Shown here in pieces: positions 34,738-43,622 of a DNA stretch of 64,000 bases (its first letter is position 1; each line of letters begins with the position of its first letter). This DNA is from Streptomyces violaceusniger (lineage in GTDB: Bacteria; Actinomycetota; Actinomycetes; Streptomycetales; Streptomycetaceae). The notes below the pieces were generated by a model that did not search any database, had not been told where the DNA came from, and was given only the letters and a program-made list of their open reading frames with translations. Made by a program: the position numbers and the translations under genes. Location: contig BJHW01000001.1 in the NCBI GenBank assembly GCA_005405945.1, positions 8,990,001 to 9,054,000 on the forward strand, written 5' to 3'.

Positions 34738-35292
34738 ATGACGAGTGAGCCGGAACAGCAGATCGGAGTGGGGACGCCTGACGCGTTCCAGCGCCTGTGG
34801 ACGCCCCATCGGATGGCCTACATCCAGGGGGAGAACAAGCCGACCGGCCCGGGTGCGGGCGATGGCTGTCCGTTTTGCTCCATTCCGGAGAAGTCCGACG
34901 AGGACGGCTTGATCATCGCTCGCGGCGAGTCCGTGTACGCCGTGCTCAATCTGTATCCGTACACCGGCGGCCATCTCATGGTCGTCCCGTTCCGGCACAT
35001 CGCCGACTACACGGAGCTCACCGCCGAGGAGACGGTGGAGCTCGCGGAATACACCAAGGCCGCGATGACCGCGCTGCGTACCGCCTCGGGTGCGCACGGT
35101 TTCAACATCGGCATGAACCAAGGGACCGTGGCCGGTGCCGGGATCGCGGCGCATCTGCATCAGCATGTGGTGCCGCGCTGGGGCGGGGACACCAACTTCA
35201 TGCCCGTGATCGGCAGGACCAAGGTACTGCCGCAACTCCTCGCCGACACCCGCCGGTTGCTCGCCGACGCCTGGCCCCAGCCGGTGGCCTGA
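34738..35292 (+). CDS. HIT-family nucleotide hydrolase/transferase
   Basis: A 184-residue histidine-triad protein. The triad is HLHQHVV near 140, preceded by GMNQGTVAGAGIAAHLHQH. An upstream CPFC motif (GCPFCSIPEK) resembles the zinc site of the Ap4A-hydrolase-like actinobacterial HIT group. It should act on a nucleoside phosphate or dinucleotide. It follows thrS, as in other Streptomyces. Confidence 0.9.
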   Translation: MTSEPEQQIGVGTPDAFQRLWTPHRMAYIQGENKPTGPGAGDGCPFCSIPEKSDEDGLIIARGESVYAVLNLYPYTGGHLMVVPFRHIADYTELTAEETVELAEYTKAAMTALRTASGAHGFNIGMNQGTVAGAGIAAHLHQHVVPRWGGDTNFMPVIGRTKVLPQLLADTRRLLADAWPQPVA

Positions 35293-35294
35293 CG

Positions 35295-35342
35295 GCTCAT
35301 GGGCCGGGCCCTGGCCGCACGGCCAGGGCCCGGCCCATGAGC
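35295..35342. terminator. Two-way terminator between convergent genes
   Basis: A perfect 22-bp stem (GCTCATGGGCCGGGCCCTGG and two more pairs) with a four-base GCAC loop. It is the longest perfect hairpin in the window and separates the HIT gene from the leftward membrane protein gene. Confidence 0.85.
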
Positions 35343-35364
35343 GTCTGCCATGCGCGTCGTGCCC

Positions 35365-37029
35365 TTACGCGTCGTACAGATCGGCCTTCTTCGGGGCCGC
35401 GTCCTGGACCTGGCCGCTGAGGGCCAGCGAGCGGTTGCCGAAGCGCTCGGTGTCCACGCCGTGGTGCTTGAGCACCCCGATGGCCGCCTCATGGACCACC
35501 CGCAGCACCGGGGTCGCGGCGCGCAGCGCGTCGTCCGCCATGAAGCGATGGCGCCAGGGCTTGTCCGCCCAGGCGTGCCGCAGACCGAACGGCTCGGGCA
35601 GCACCAGCTTGCCCCCGAGGTGGTCCAGTATCGGCGGGTACCAGGTGAAGGGGGCGCGCGCGGCCAGCCGCACGACCTCCTTCGCGTTCACCAGAGGCAG
35701 CGGTATGGACTTGGTCTCCCAGAACCGGAAGGTCTTGGCGACCGTCTTGGAGGGCGCCGAGGGCTTGCTGGTGAACAGCGGGTGCACCGGCCCCAGCGCG
35801 TGCCCGGTGACCTCGATCCGCAGCGTCTTGTGCAGCAGGGTCACCGTGATCATCAAGGTGATCACCAACTGGCCGTCCCAGAGCACGAACTGCACACCCA
35901 GGTAGTGTCGGTCACCCGCGCCGAACTGCTGCGTGTCGCAGATCCGCTGGAGATCGACGCCCTTTATCTGGAAGCCCTCCTCCTCGGAGGTGCCGCCGCG
36001 CTCGACCGCCTTGGCCCCCTCGCCGATCGGCGAGACCACCCAGTGGCGCACGGAGGGGGTGGGGAAGCCGCCGGTGTGCAGCGGGGTGCGCTCCAGCATG
36101 CGCAGCTGGTCGTGGATCGCCCGTATGACGTCCCAGCTGCGGAAGGGGTCGATCTCCTTGTCGGGATCGGCCGAGACCAGGTCCTCGGCCAGCTGCCAGC
36201 TGCCCCAGCGGGTGCCCATGCCCAATATGCCCTTGGGGCCGGCGTAGAAGACCACATTGCTGTACTGCTCGGCGGTGAGCTTGTGGAGCGCCTTGCGCAG
36301 CTCCTCGGCGGCGGTCTGGCCCGGGTGGTTGGGCACCGTCTCGGGCACCTTGGCGCCGACGCCGCCGCCGGAGAGCAGCCCGTCCCAGGAGTCCCTGAGG
36401 TCCTTGGCGGTGCGCTCGCAGATCTGCTTGGCGATGTACCAGCCGATGACCGGGGCGACCACGACGCCCCGGAGATAGATCCCCCAGAAGCCGCCGAAGG
36501 GCAGCTTGATCAGGAAGATGACGACCATCACGCCGAGCGCCACCAGCAGAGCCGTGCCGAGCGCGCCCATCCGCTTGTCCTGGGCCCCGGCGACCGAGCG
36601 GCGCAGTTGGAAGGCGCCGAGCCACAGCAGCGTTCCGGGCAGGAACAGCAGTCCGAAGACCACCATGACGGCGGTGAGCCGGGCGTCCCGGGTCTTGCGG
36701 ATGCGGTTGGCGGCCAGACAGTGCTCGACGACCGTCTGCGGCTCTATGCCGAAGGACTGAATGACCTGTTTCCGGCCGCCGCCGAGCATTCTCAGCTGGA
36801 CGGCGCGCGCGAACGCCTCGCCCAGATTCGGCTCGAAGAGCGAGATCTTCGGCTTCTTGACCTCCGAGACCGTCCACTCCGAATTGGCGTCGAGCAACTT
36901 TGCCACGGGGTCGTCACGGTAGGCGGCCGAGGCGAGTGCCTGCGTCGCCGCCGTCTGTCCCGCCGCCCCCGACAGGGGAACCTGCGCCCCGGGACTGAAG
37001 TCGAATCCGTCCGTCACCAACGCCCCCAA
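35365..37029 (-). CDS. Large conserved membrane protein of unknown function
   Basis: A 554-residue protein. A cytoplasmic N-terminus (about 115 residues) is followed by hydrophobic segments (VMVVFGLLFLPGTLLWLGAF, then LLVALGVMVVIFLIKLPFGG and VVVAPVIGWYIAKQI). The large C-terminal region is soluble, with motifs such as VVFYAGPKGILGMGTRWGSW. The position beside the HIT and EF-G-like genes looks conserved in Streptomyces, but no activity is known to me. Confidence 0.8.
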   Translation of the reverse strand: MGALVTDGFDFSPGAQVPLSGAAGQTAATQALASAAYRDDPVAKLLDANSEWTVSEVKKPKISLFEPNLGEAFARAVQLRMLGGGRKQVIQSFGIEPQTVVEHCLAANRIRKTRDARLTAVMVVFGLLFLPGTLLWLGAFQLRRSVAGAQDKRMGALGTALLVALGVMVVIFLIKLPFGGFWGIYLRGVVVAPVIGWYIAKQICERTAKDLRDSWDGLLSGGGVGAKVPETVPNHPGQTAAEELRKALHKLTAEQYSNVVFYAGPKGILGMGTRWGSWQLAEDLVSADPDKEIDPFRSWDVIRAIHDQLRMLERTPLHTGGFPTPSVRHWVVSPIGEGAKAVERGGTSEEEGFQIKGVDLQRICDTQQFGAGDRHYLGVQFVLWDGQLVITLMITVTLLHKTLRIEVTGHALGPVHPLFTSKPSAPSKTVAKTFRFWETKSIPLPLVNAKEVVRLAARAPFTWYPPILDHLGGKLVLPEPFGLRHAWADKPWRHRFMADDALRAATPVLRVVHEAAIGVLKHHGVDTERFGNRSLALSGQVQDAAPKKADLYDA

Positions 37030-37132
37030 TACGGCACGCTCTTGCGCTGCGACCTCAGCGTATCCGGGGTGTGCACCACCTGTCGCCAGGGCGTGTGCGG
37101 CCTGTGGAAAACCCTCGTGGAGAAGACCGCCC

Positions 37133-37303
37133 GAGGAACCGCCGAGGAACCGCCGAGGAACGGTGCGAGGAACCTCGCGAGGAACCGCCGGTGGACGGCC
37201 GACGGCGAAGGCCCGCCCCCGGCGCGGTTGGGGCGGGCGGGCCGTGACCTACGCCACGGGCGGGCCGTGACACGGCCGTGCGCTACGCCACGGGCGGGCC
37301 GTG
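37133..37303. repeat. Short direct repeats in the region between the membrane protein and EF-G-like genes
   Basis: GAGGAACCGCC recurs three times, with further partial copies, between 37133 and 37195. TACGCCACGGGCGGGCCGTGA occurs twice further right (37251-37271 and 37283-37303), the second copy ending right after the EF-G-like stop region. They look like local duplications; no gene is seen here. Confidence 0.6.
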
Positions 37304-37306
37304 AAC

Positions 37307-39514
37307 TTATGCTCCGGCGGCCACTTGTTCGCGCATCCGCTCGGCCAGCTGATGGGGCATCGGCTCATGCCGGGCGTAGGAGCGGCTGAACCGTCCCGTG
37401 CCATGCGAAAGCGATCGCAGATCGACCGCGTACCGACCGATCTCGATCTCCGGCACATCCGCCTTGATCAAGGTCTGTCCACCGCCGGACTGTTCGGTGC
37501 CGACGACCCGGCCGCGCCGGCCGGACAGATCGCTCATCACGGCCCCGACATAGTCGTCCGAGACCAGCACGCCCAGCTCCACCACCGGTTCCAGCAGGTC
37601 GATCCGGGCGTCGGCGGCCGCCTCGCGCAGCGCGAGCGCGCCCGCCGTCTGGAAGGCGGCGTCGGAGGAGTCCACCGAGTGCGCCTTGCCGTCCAGCAGC
37701 GTGACCCGCACATCGACCAGGGGGTACCCGGCGGCGACGCCGCGCGCGGCCTGGCCGCGCACCCCCTTCTCGACGGACGGGATGAACTGCCGGGGCACCG
37801 CGCCGCCCACGACCTTGTCCACGAACTCGATGCCCGAGCCCTCCGGCAGCGGCTCCACCTCGATCTCGCAGATCGCGTACTGGCCGTGCCCTCCGGACTG
37901 CTTGACGTGGCGGCCGCGCCCGGCGGACTTGCCCGCGAAGGTCTCGCGCAGCGAGACCCGGTACGGCACCGCGTCCACCTGGACGCCGTACCGGCTGCGC
38001 AGCCGCTCCAGCGCGACGTCCATATGCGCCTCGCCCAGGCACCACAGCACCACCTGATGGGTGTCCGGGTTCTGCTCCAGGCGCATCGTCGGGTCCTCGG
38101 CGACCAGCCGGGACAGGCCCAGCGACAGCTTGTCCTCGTCCGGTTTGCTGTGCGCCTGGATGGCCACCGGCAGCAGCGGATCGGGCATCTGCCAGGGCTC
38201 CATCAGGAGCGGCTGGTCCTTGGACGACAACGTGTCCCCGGTCTCGGCGCGGGTCAGCTTGGCCACGCACGCCAGATCGCCCGCGATGGCCTGGGGAAGG
38301 GTGCGCTGCTGTTTGCCGAAGGGCGCGGACAGGGCTCCGACCCGCTCGTCCACGTCGTGGTCCTCATGGCCGCGGTCCTCCAGACCGTGTCCGGACACAT
38401 GGACGGTCTCGTCGGGGCGGAGGGTGCCGGAGAAGACCCGCACCAGGGAGATCCGGCCGACATACGGATCGGAGGAGGTCTTGACCACCTCGGCGGCCAG
38501 CGGACCGTCCGGATCGCAGCTCAGCGGCGGGCGCGCGGTGCCCTGCGGGGTGGTGACGGTGGGCGTCTCGCGCTCCAGCGGGGACGGGAAGCCGCCGGTC
38601 ACCAGGTCCAGCAGTTCGATGGTGCCCAGGCCCTGCTTGGACCCCGCCGCGGCGGGCGCCGCCGCCAGGACGGGGTGGAAGCTGCCGCGTGCGACGGCCT
38701 TCTCCAGGTCCTCGATCAGCGTCTTGACGTCGATCTCCTCACCGCCGAGATAGCGGTCCATGAGGGTCTCGTCCTCGCTCTCGGCGATGATCCCCTCGAT
38801 GAGCCGGCCGCGGGCCTCCTCGACCAGCGGCAGCTGGTCCTCCCGGGGCGGCGATTCGGTGCGCACCCCCGAGGAGTAGTCGAAGACCCGCTGGGTGAGC
38901 AGCCCGATGAGCCCGGTCACGGGGGAGTGCCCGTCCGGCCCCGGCTCGCCGCGCAGCGGCAGGTACAGCGGCAGTACGGCGTCGGGGTCGTCGCCGCCGA
39001 AGCTGTCCCGGCACAGCTCGGTCATCTCCTCGAAGCTGGCGCGGGCCGCTTCGAGGTGGGTGATCACGATGGCCCGCGGCATTCCGACCGCGGCGCACTC
39101 GTCCCAGATCATGCGGGTGGCCCCGGTGATGCCCAGGGCGTCCTGGGCGGCCGAGACAACGAAAAGGGCCGCGTCCGCCGCTCGCAGACCGGCCCTGAGT
39201 TCCCCGACGAAATCGGCATATCCCGGGGTGTCCAGGAGATTGATCTTCATCCCGCCCCATTCGACGGGGACCAGCGACAGCTGGATCGAACGCTGCTGCC
39301 GGTGCTCGATGTCGTCGTAGTCCGAGAGACAGCCGCCGTCCTCGACCCTGCCCGCTCGGTTGACCGCGCCCGTCGCCAGTGCGATGGCCTCCACCAGCGT
39401 CGTCTTTCCGGTCCCACTGTGGCCGACCAGAACCACATTCCGCAGGGAGCTGGGCCGGTCGGCCGCCACTGCCCTTCCGGCGGCCCCTGGGTGCGTACTC
39501 GTCTTGTCGCCCAT
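37307..39514 (-). CDS. Elongation factor G-like protein (divergent translational GTPase)
   Basis: A 735-residue EF-G paralogue with the EF-G domain order (GTPase, domain II, III, IV, V). The P loop is GHSGTGKTT at 31-39 and G3 is DTPGYADF near 96-103. The usual RGITI switch I is replaced by QRSIQ, and the NKxD base-specificity motif is replaced by ITHLE (151-155). The paralogue group is typical of actinobacteria and distinct from the fusA product. ATG 39514 has GGGAGGCGAG upstream. Ribosome binding is plausible, but canonical translocation is unlikely. Confidence 0.88.
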   Translation of the reverse strand: MGDKTSTHPGAAGRAVAADRPSSLRNVVLVGHSGTGKTTLVEAIALATGAVNRAGRVEDGGCLSDYDDIEHRQQRSIQLSLVPVEWGGMKINLLDTPGYADFVGELRAGLRAADAALFVVSAAQDALGITGATRMIWDECAAVGMPRAIVITHLEAARASFEEMTELCRDSFGGDDPDAVLPLYLPLRGEPGPDGHSPVTGLIGLLTQRVFDYSSGVRTESPPREDQLPLVEEARGRLIEGIIAESEDETLMDRYLGGEEIDVKTLIEDLEKAVARGSFHPVLAAAPAAAGSKQGLGTIELLDLVTGGFPSPLERETPTVTTPQGTARPPLSCDPDGPLAAEVVKTSSDPYVGRISLVRVFSGTLRPDETVHVSGHGLEDRGHEDHDVDERVGALSAPFGKQQRTLPQAIAGDLACVAKLTRAETGDTLSSKDQPLLMEPWQMPDPLLPVAIQAHSKPDEDKLSLGLSRLVAEDPTMRLEQNPDTHQVVLWCLGEAHMDVALERLRSRYGVQVDAVPYRVSLRETFAGKSAGRGRHVKQSGGHGQYAICEIEVEPLPEGSGIEFVDKVVGGAVPRQFIPSVEKGVRGQAARGVAAGYPLVDVRVTLLDGKAHSVDSSDAAFQTAGALALREAAADARIDLLEPVVELGVLVSDDYVGAVMSDLSGRRGRVVGTEQSGGGQTLIKADVPEIEIGRYAVDLRSLSHGTGRFSRSYARHEPMPHQLAERMREQVAAGA

Positions 39515-39720
39515 GTGTCTCGCCTCCCGGTCGACACCTTGCGATACTTCGAGCTTTCCACCCCTGTAACGGTGCGTCCATACGTCACACATGCGGCCGT
39601 ACCGCGCGCGGGGTCGCGGAGCTGTCCGACAGGTGCACGGCGCCCCTCCGGGGCGTGGCTACGATGGGCGCGCCGGTGGCCTCTTGACCACCCGGCCCGT
39701 TTCGACCCCCCGGGAAGGCC

Positions 39721-40388
39721 ATGCTGAACAAGTACGCGCGTGCATTCTTCACGCGTGTTCTCACACCGTTCGCCGCCCTGCTGATCCGTCTCGGGGTCAG
39801 CCCCGACGCGGTGACCCTCACCGGCACCGCCGGCGTGTGCGCGGGCGCACTGGTCTTCTATCCCCGGGGGAGTTCTTCTGGGGCACCGTCGTCATCACGC
39901 TGTTCGTCTTCTCCGACCTGGTCGACGGCAATATGGCGCGGCAGCTGGGGCGCTCCAGCCGGTGGGGCGCGTTCCTCGACTCCACGCTGGACCGGGTGGC
40001 CGACGGCGCGATCTTCGGCGGTCTGACGTTGTGGTACGCGGGCCGCGGGGACGACAATGTGCTGTGTGCGGTGACGATCTTCTGCCTCGCCAGCGGCCAG
40101 GTGGTCTCGTACACCAAGGCGCGCGGCGAGAGCATCGGCCTGCCGGTGAACGTCAACGGGCTGGTGGAGCGTGCCGAGCGGCTGGTGATCTCGCTGGTGG
40201 CGTGCGGCTTCTCGGGGCTGCACAAGTTCGGCGTGCCGCATATCGAGATCCTGCTCCCGATCGCGCTGTGGATCGTGGCCGTCGGCAGCGCGGTGACCCT
40301 CGTCCAGCGGGTGGTGACGGTGCGCCGGGAGGCCGCCGAGGCGGACGCGGGGGAGCGGACGGTGCCCCAGGGGGGCGAGGCGCGGTGA
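39721..40388 (+). CDS. pgsA: CDP-alcohol phosphatidyltransferase, phosphatidylinositol (phosphate) synthase type (frameshifted)
   Basis: This enzyme condenses CDP-diacylglycerol with an inositol (phosphate) acceptor at the membrane, the first step toward phosphatidylinositol mannosides. The full family signature is present: DGNMARQLGRSSRWGAFLDS followed by TLDRVADG, i.e. DG..AR...G...D...D. The frame breaks at the G run 39866-39870; one G restores FYPRGEFFWGTVVITLFVFS. The restored length is about 222 residues. The stop overlaps the next gene by four bases, linking it to the acyltransferase and PimA. Confidence 0.9.
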
Positions 40389-41346
40389 AGGAGAGGCTGA
40401 CCGACGCGCTGTACGGACTCGGCTGGAGCACGGTCAAGAAGCTCCCGGAGCCGGTCGCCGTGGCGCTCGGCCAGCGCATCGCCGACCAGACGTGGAAGCG
40501 GCGCGGCAAGGGCGTGCTGCGCCTGGAGGCCAATCTGGCACGTGTGGTGCCGGACGCCTCGCCCCGGCGGCTGGCCGAGCTGTCGCGGGCGGGCATGCGC
40601 TCGTACCTGCGCTACTGGATGGAGTCCTTCCGGCTTCCGGCGTGGAGCCCGGAGCGGATACGGGGCGGCTTCGACGTCAAGGACGTGCACTATCTGGTGG
40701 ACGGTCTCGCCGAGGGCCGGGGCGTGATCCTGGCGCTGCCCCACATGGGCAACTACGACCTCGCCGGGGCCTGGGTGACCACCCATCTGGGGGTGCCCTT
40801 CACCACGGTCGCGGAGCGGCTGAAGCCGGAGTCGCTGTACGACCGGTTCGTGGCCTACCGCGAGGGGCTGGGCATGGAGGTGCTGCCGCACCAGGGCGGG
40901 AGCGCCTTCGGGACGCTTGCCCGGCGGCTGCGCGCGGGCGGTCTGGTGTGCCTGGTGGCCGACCGCGATCTGTCGGCCTCGGGCGTGGAGGTGTCGTTCT
41001 TCGGCGAGCGGGCGAAGATGCCGGCCGGGCCCGCCGCGCTCGCCCTCCAGACCGGCGCCCTGCTGCTGCCGGTGACCCTCTGGTACGACGAGTCGCCGGT
41101 GATGCGGGGGCGGGTGCATCCGCCGGTCGAGGTGCCGGGGGACGGGAACCGCGCGGAGCGGATCACCGTCATGACCCAGGAGATGGCCGACGCCTTCGCC
41201 TCGGGATCTCCGAGCACCCGGAGGACTGGCACATGCTGCAGCGGCTGTGGCTCGCGGATCTGGACCGCGGTCCGGAAGGTCCCGGCACTCCCGGGGGGCC
41301 CGGTAATCCTCGCGGCCCCGGACGCCCTGAAATGGAGAAGCCTTGA
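40385..41346 (+). CDS. Phosphatidylinositol mannoside acyltransferase (frameshifted)
   Basis: This enzyme is predicted to acylate the mannose of PIM1 or PIM2. It has an LpxL/HtrB-like acyltransferase fold with the catalytic HxxxxD motif in PHMGNYDLAG. GTG 40385 overlaps the pgsA stop (GTGA). The frame breaks at the GGG run 41203-41205; one G restores FASGISEHPEDWHMLQRLWL and the stop at 41344-41346. The restored protein has about 320 residues and ends in a Gly/Pro-rich tail. Confidence 0.9.
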
Positions 41347-42503
41347 GGATCGGGATCGTCTGCCCGTACTCCTGGGATGTCCCAGGCGGCGTCCAGTTCC
41401 ACATCCGCGATCTGGCCGACCATCTGATCCGGCGCGGCCACCAGGTCTCCGTGCTGGCCCCGGCGGACGACGAGACGCCGCTGCCGCCGTACGTGGTCTC
41501 CGCCGGGCGCGCGGTGCCGGTGCCGTACAACGGCTCGGTGGCCCGGCTGAACTTCGGCTTCCTGTCGGCCGCGCGGGTGCGCCGCTGGCTGCACGACGGC
41601 GCCTTCGACGTCATCCACATCCACGAGCCCACCTCGCCCTCGCTGGGGCTGCTGGCCTGCTGGGCGGCCCAGGGGCCGATCGTCGCGACGTTCCACACCT
41701 CCAATCCGCGCTCCCGAGCCATGATCGCCGCGTATCCGATCCTCCAGCCTGCGCTGGAGAAGATCAGCGCGCGGATCGCGGTGAGCGAGTACGCGCGCCG
41801 GACGCTGGTGGAGCACCTGGGCGGGGACGCGGTGGTCATCCCCAACGGCGTCGATGTGGACTTCTTCGCCGACGCCGAGCCGAAGGAGGAGTGGCAGGGG
41901 GAGACGATCGGCTTCATCGGCCGGATCGATGAGCCCCGTAAGGGGCTGCCGGTGCTGATGCGCGCCCTGCCGAAGATCTTCGAGGCCCGGCCGGGGGCGC
42001 GGCTGCTGATCGCCGGGCGCGGCGACGAGAAGGAGGCCGTGGCCGACCTGCCCGCGCCGCTGCGGGAGCGCGTGGAGTTCCTGGGGATGGTCAGCGACGA
42101 GGACAAGGCGCGGCTGCTGCGCAGCGTCGATGTCTACATCGCGCCCAATACGGGCGGCGAGAGCTTCGGCATCATCCTCGTCGAGGCCATGTCGGCGGGG
42201 GCCGCGGTCCTCGCCAGCGATCTGGACGCGTTCGCCCAGGTGCTGGACGGAGGGGCGGCGGGTGAGCTGTTCGCCAACGAGGACGCGGCCGCCCTGGCGG
42301 CCGCCGCGGTGCGGCTGCTGGGGAACGAGCGGCGGCTGGCCGAGCTGCGGGAGCGGGGCAGTCGGCACGTACGGCGCTTCGACTGGTCGACGGTGGGGGC
42401 GGACATCCTCGCGGTCTACGAGACGGTGACGGACGGGGCGGCGTCCGTGGCCGCCGACGACCGCACGCGGCTGTGGACGCGGCTGGGGCTCGCGCGGGAC
42501 TAG
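41343..42503 (+). CDS. pimA: Phosphatidylinositol alpha-mannosyltransferase
   Basis: A GT4 GT-B glycosyltransferase that transfers mannose from GDP-mannose to phosphatidylinositol on the cytoplasmic membrane face. It has 386 residues. CPYSWDVPGGVQFHIRDLAD is the glycine loop region of the acceptor domain. GFIGRIDEPRKGLPVLMRAL and PNTGGESFGIILVEAMSAGA form the donor site with the EX7E motif. The start is TTG, overlapping the previous stop (TTGA). A MITE-like palindrome begins inside the stop codon. Confidence 0.93.
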   Translation: MRIGIVCPYSWDVPGGVQFHIRDLADHLIRRGHQVSVLAPADDETPLPPYVVSAGRAVPVPYNGSVARLNFGFLSAARVRRWLHDGAFDVIHIHEPTSPSLGLLACWAAQGPIVATFHTSNPRSRAMIAAYPILQPALEKISARIAVSEYARRTLVEHLGGDAVVIPNGVDVDFFADAEPKEEWQGETIGFIGRIDEPRKGLPVLMRALPKIFEARPGARLLIAGRGDEKEAVADLPAPLRERVEFLGMVSDEDKARLLRSVDVYIAPNTGGESFGIILVEAMSAGAAVLASDLDAFAQVLDGGAAGELFANEDAAALAAAAVRLLGNERRLAELRERGSRHVRRFDWSTVGADILAVYETVTDGAASVAADDRTRLWTRLGLARD

Positions 42504-42690
42504 GGTCCTTCTGACGGATCTCCGCGGCGTCGCGACGCCCGGCATGCCCTCTCGGCGTGCCGCACGAAAGCCCGAGTAGCTCCGCTACGAGGGCCTCCAC
42601 GCGGCACGCCGAGAGCACGCCCCGGCTGCGGTCTTCGGCCGCTGCGCGGCGGGCGCTCCTTCCTCCGCGGAGATCCGTCAGAAGGACCCT
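42502..42690. mobile_element. MITE-like palindromic element at the pimA stop
   Basis: A 189-bp unit with a perfect 26-bp terminal inverted repeat starting AGGGTCCTTCTGACGGATCT (42502-42527 and 42665-42690). The middle contains AGTAGCTCCGCTACGAGG, shared exactly with the element at 9821. It has no coding capacity. The left end supplies part of the TAG stop of pimA. A second internal inverted repeat (CTCTCGGCGTGCCGC and GCGGCACGCCGAGAG) flanks the core. Confidence 0.65.
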
Positions 42691-42711
42691 GGGACGGACC
42701 CGCCCTGAGGC

Positions 42712-42743
42712 GCCGCGCACCGCCGTGCGCGGCGGTGCGCGGC
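42712..42743 (+). terminator. Terminator after the PIM operon
   Basis: A perfect 13-bp stem (GCCGCGCACCGCC with its complement) and a 6-base loop, just beyond the palindromic element. Confidence 0.7.
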
Positions 42744-42792
42744 TGAGCTCCACCCCGGACGCCGGGGGCGGCAGGGAGTAGCGTGGCGGGCC

Positions 42793-43349
42793 GTGAGCAC
42801 CTTGATCTGGATCGCGGTCGCACTGGTCGTCATCGCCGTCTACCTGAGCTGGACCGCGGGCCGCCTCGACCGGCTGCACAGCCGTCTGGACGCGGCGCGG
42901 GCCGCACTGGACGCGCAGCTGCTGCGGCGTGCCTCCGTCGCCCAGGAGCTGGCCACCGCCGGAGTGCTCGATCCCGCCGCCTCGATCGTGCTGTACCAGG
43001 CCGCGCACGCCGCCCGGCAGTCCGAGGAGGAGCACCGCGAGGTCGCCGAGAGCGAGCTGAGCCAGGCGCTGCGGGCCGTCTTCGAGGACAGCGCCCAGGC
43101 CGAGGCGGTACGGGAGGCGCCGGGCGGCGAGGAGACGCTGGGGAGCTCACGGAGGCGGTGAGGCGGGTGCCGATGGCCCGGCGGTTCCACAACGACGCGG
43201 TGCGCGCGGCGCGGGCGCTGCGCCGCCATCGGACGGTGCGCTGGTTCCGGCTGGCGGGCCACGCCCCGTTCCCGCTCGCCTTCGAGATGGACGACGAGCC
43301 CCCGGCGGCGCTCGGGCGGGTGCCGGGCACCGAGGAAGCCGATCGCTGA
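42793..43349 (+). CDS. LemA-like membrane-anchored protein (frameshifted)
   Basis: One N-terminal transmembrane helix (LIWIAVALVVIAVYLSW) is followed by a helical domain like that of LemA proteins (RLHSRLDAARAALDAQLLRR, then RRFHNDAVRAARALRRHRTV and PFPLAFEMDDEP). The frame breaks at the G run 43140-43143; one G joins GGEETLGELTEAVRRVPMAR. The restored length is about 185 residues. Function is unknown in the family. Confidence 0.75.
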
Positions 43350-43352
43350 GGG

Positions 43353-43415
43353 CCCCGCGCCGAGGGAGTCCCGCGCCGAGGGGGTCCTGCGCCGAGGGGC
43401 GCTGTGCCGAGGGGG
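43353..43415. repeat. Short tandem repeat upstream of pdxS
   Basis: Four imperfect copies of a roughly 16-bp unit around GCGCCGAGGG follow the LemA-like stop. The remaining 200 bases to pdxS contain no gene; a promoter should be here but I could not assign it. Confidence 0.55.
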
Positions 43416-43622
43416 CGACCGCCCTTCGCGTACCGAGGATTCACCGGTCGCTTCGAGCCACCGGCCTTCGATTGGCCCTTGCCGATCCCCGCACCCACGA
43501 GGTTTTGTCATTCGTGTAGCACGCACGCTCGTGACCTGGACCAGATGGCCGGGTCATGTACCGGTATCGAACGGCCCTACGATGGGCTCATCGCACTTTT
43601 CATTATCGAGTGAGGTCAAACC

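Noticed and set aside
37301..39727. Plus-strand open frame of about 800 codons opposite the EF-G-like gene
   Set aside because: The composition is unlike a real protein (Arg, Gly, His, Leu, Gln), and the minus strand encodes a well-recognised GTPase.
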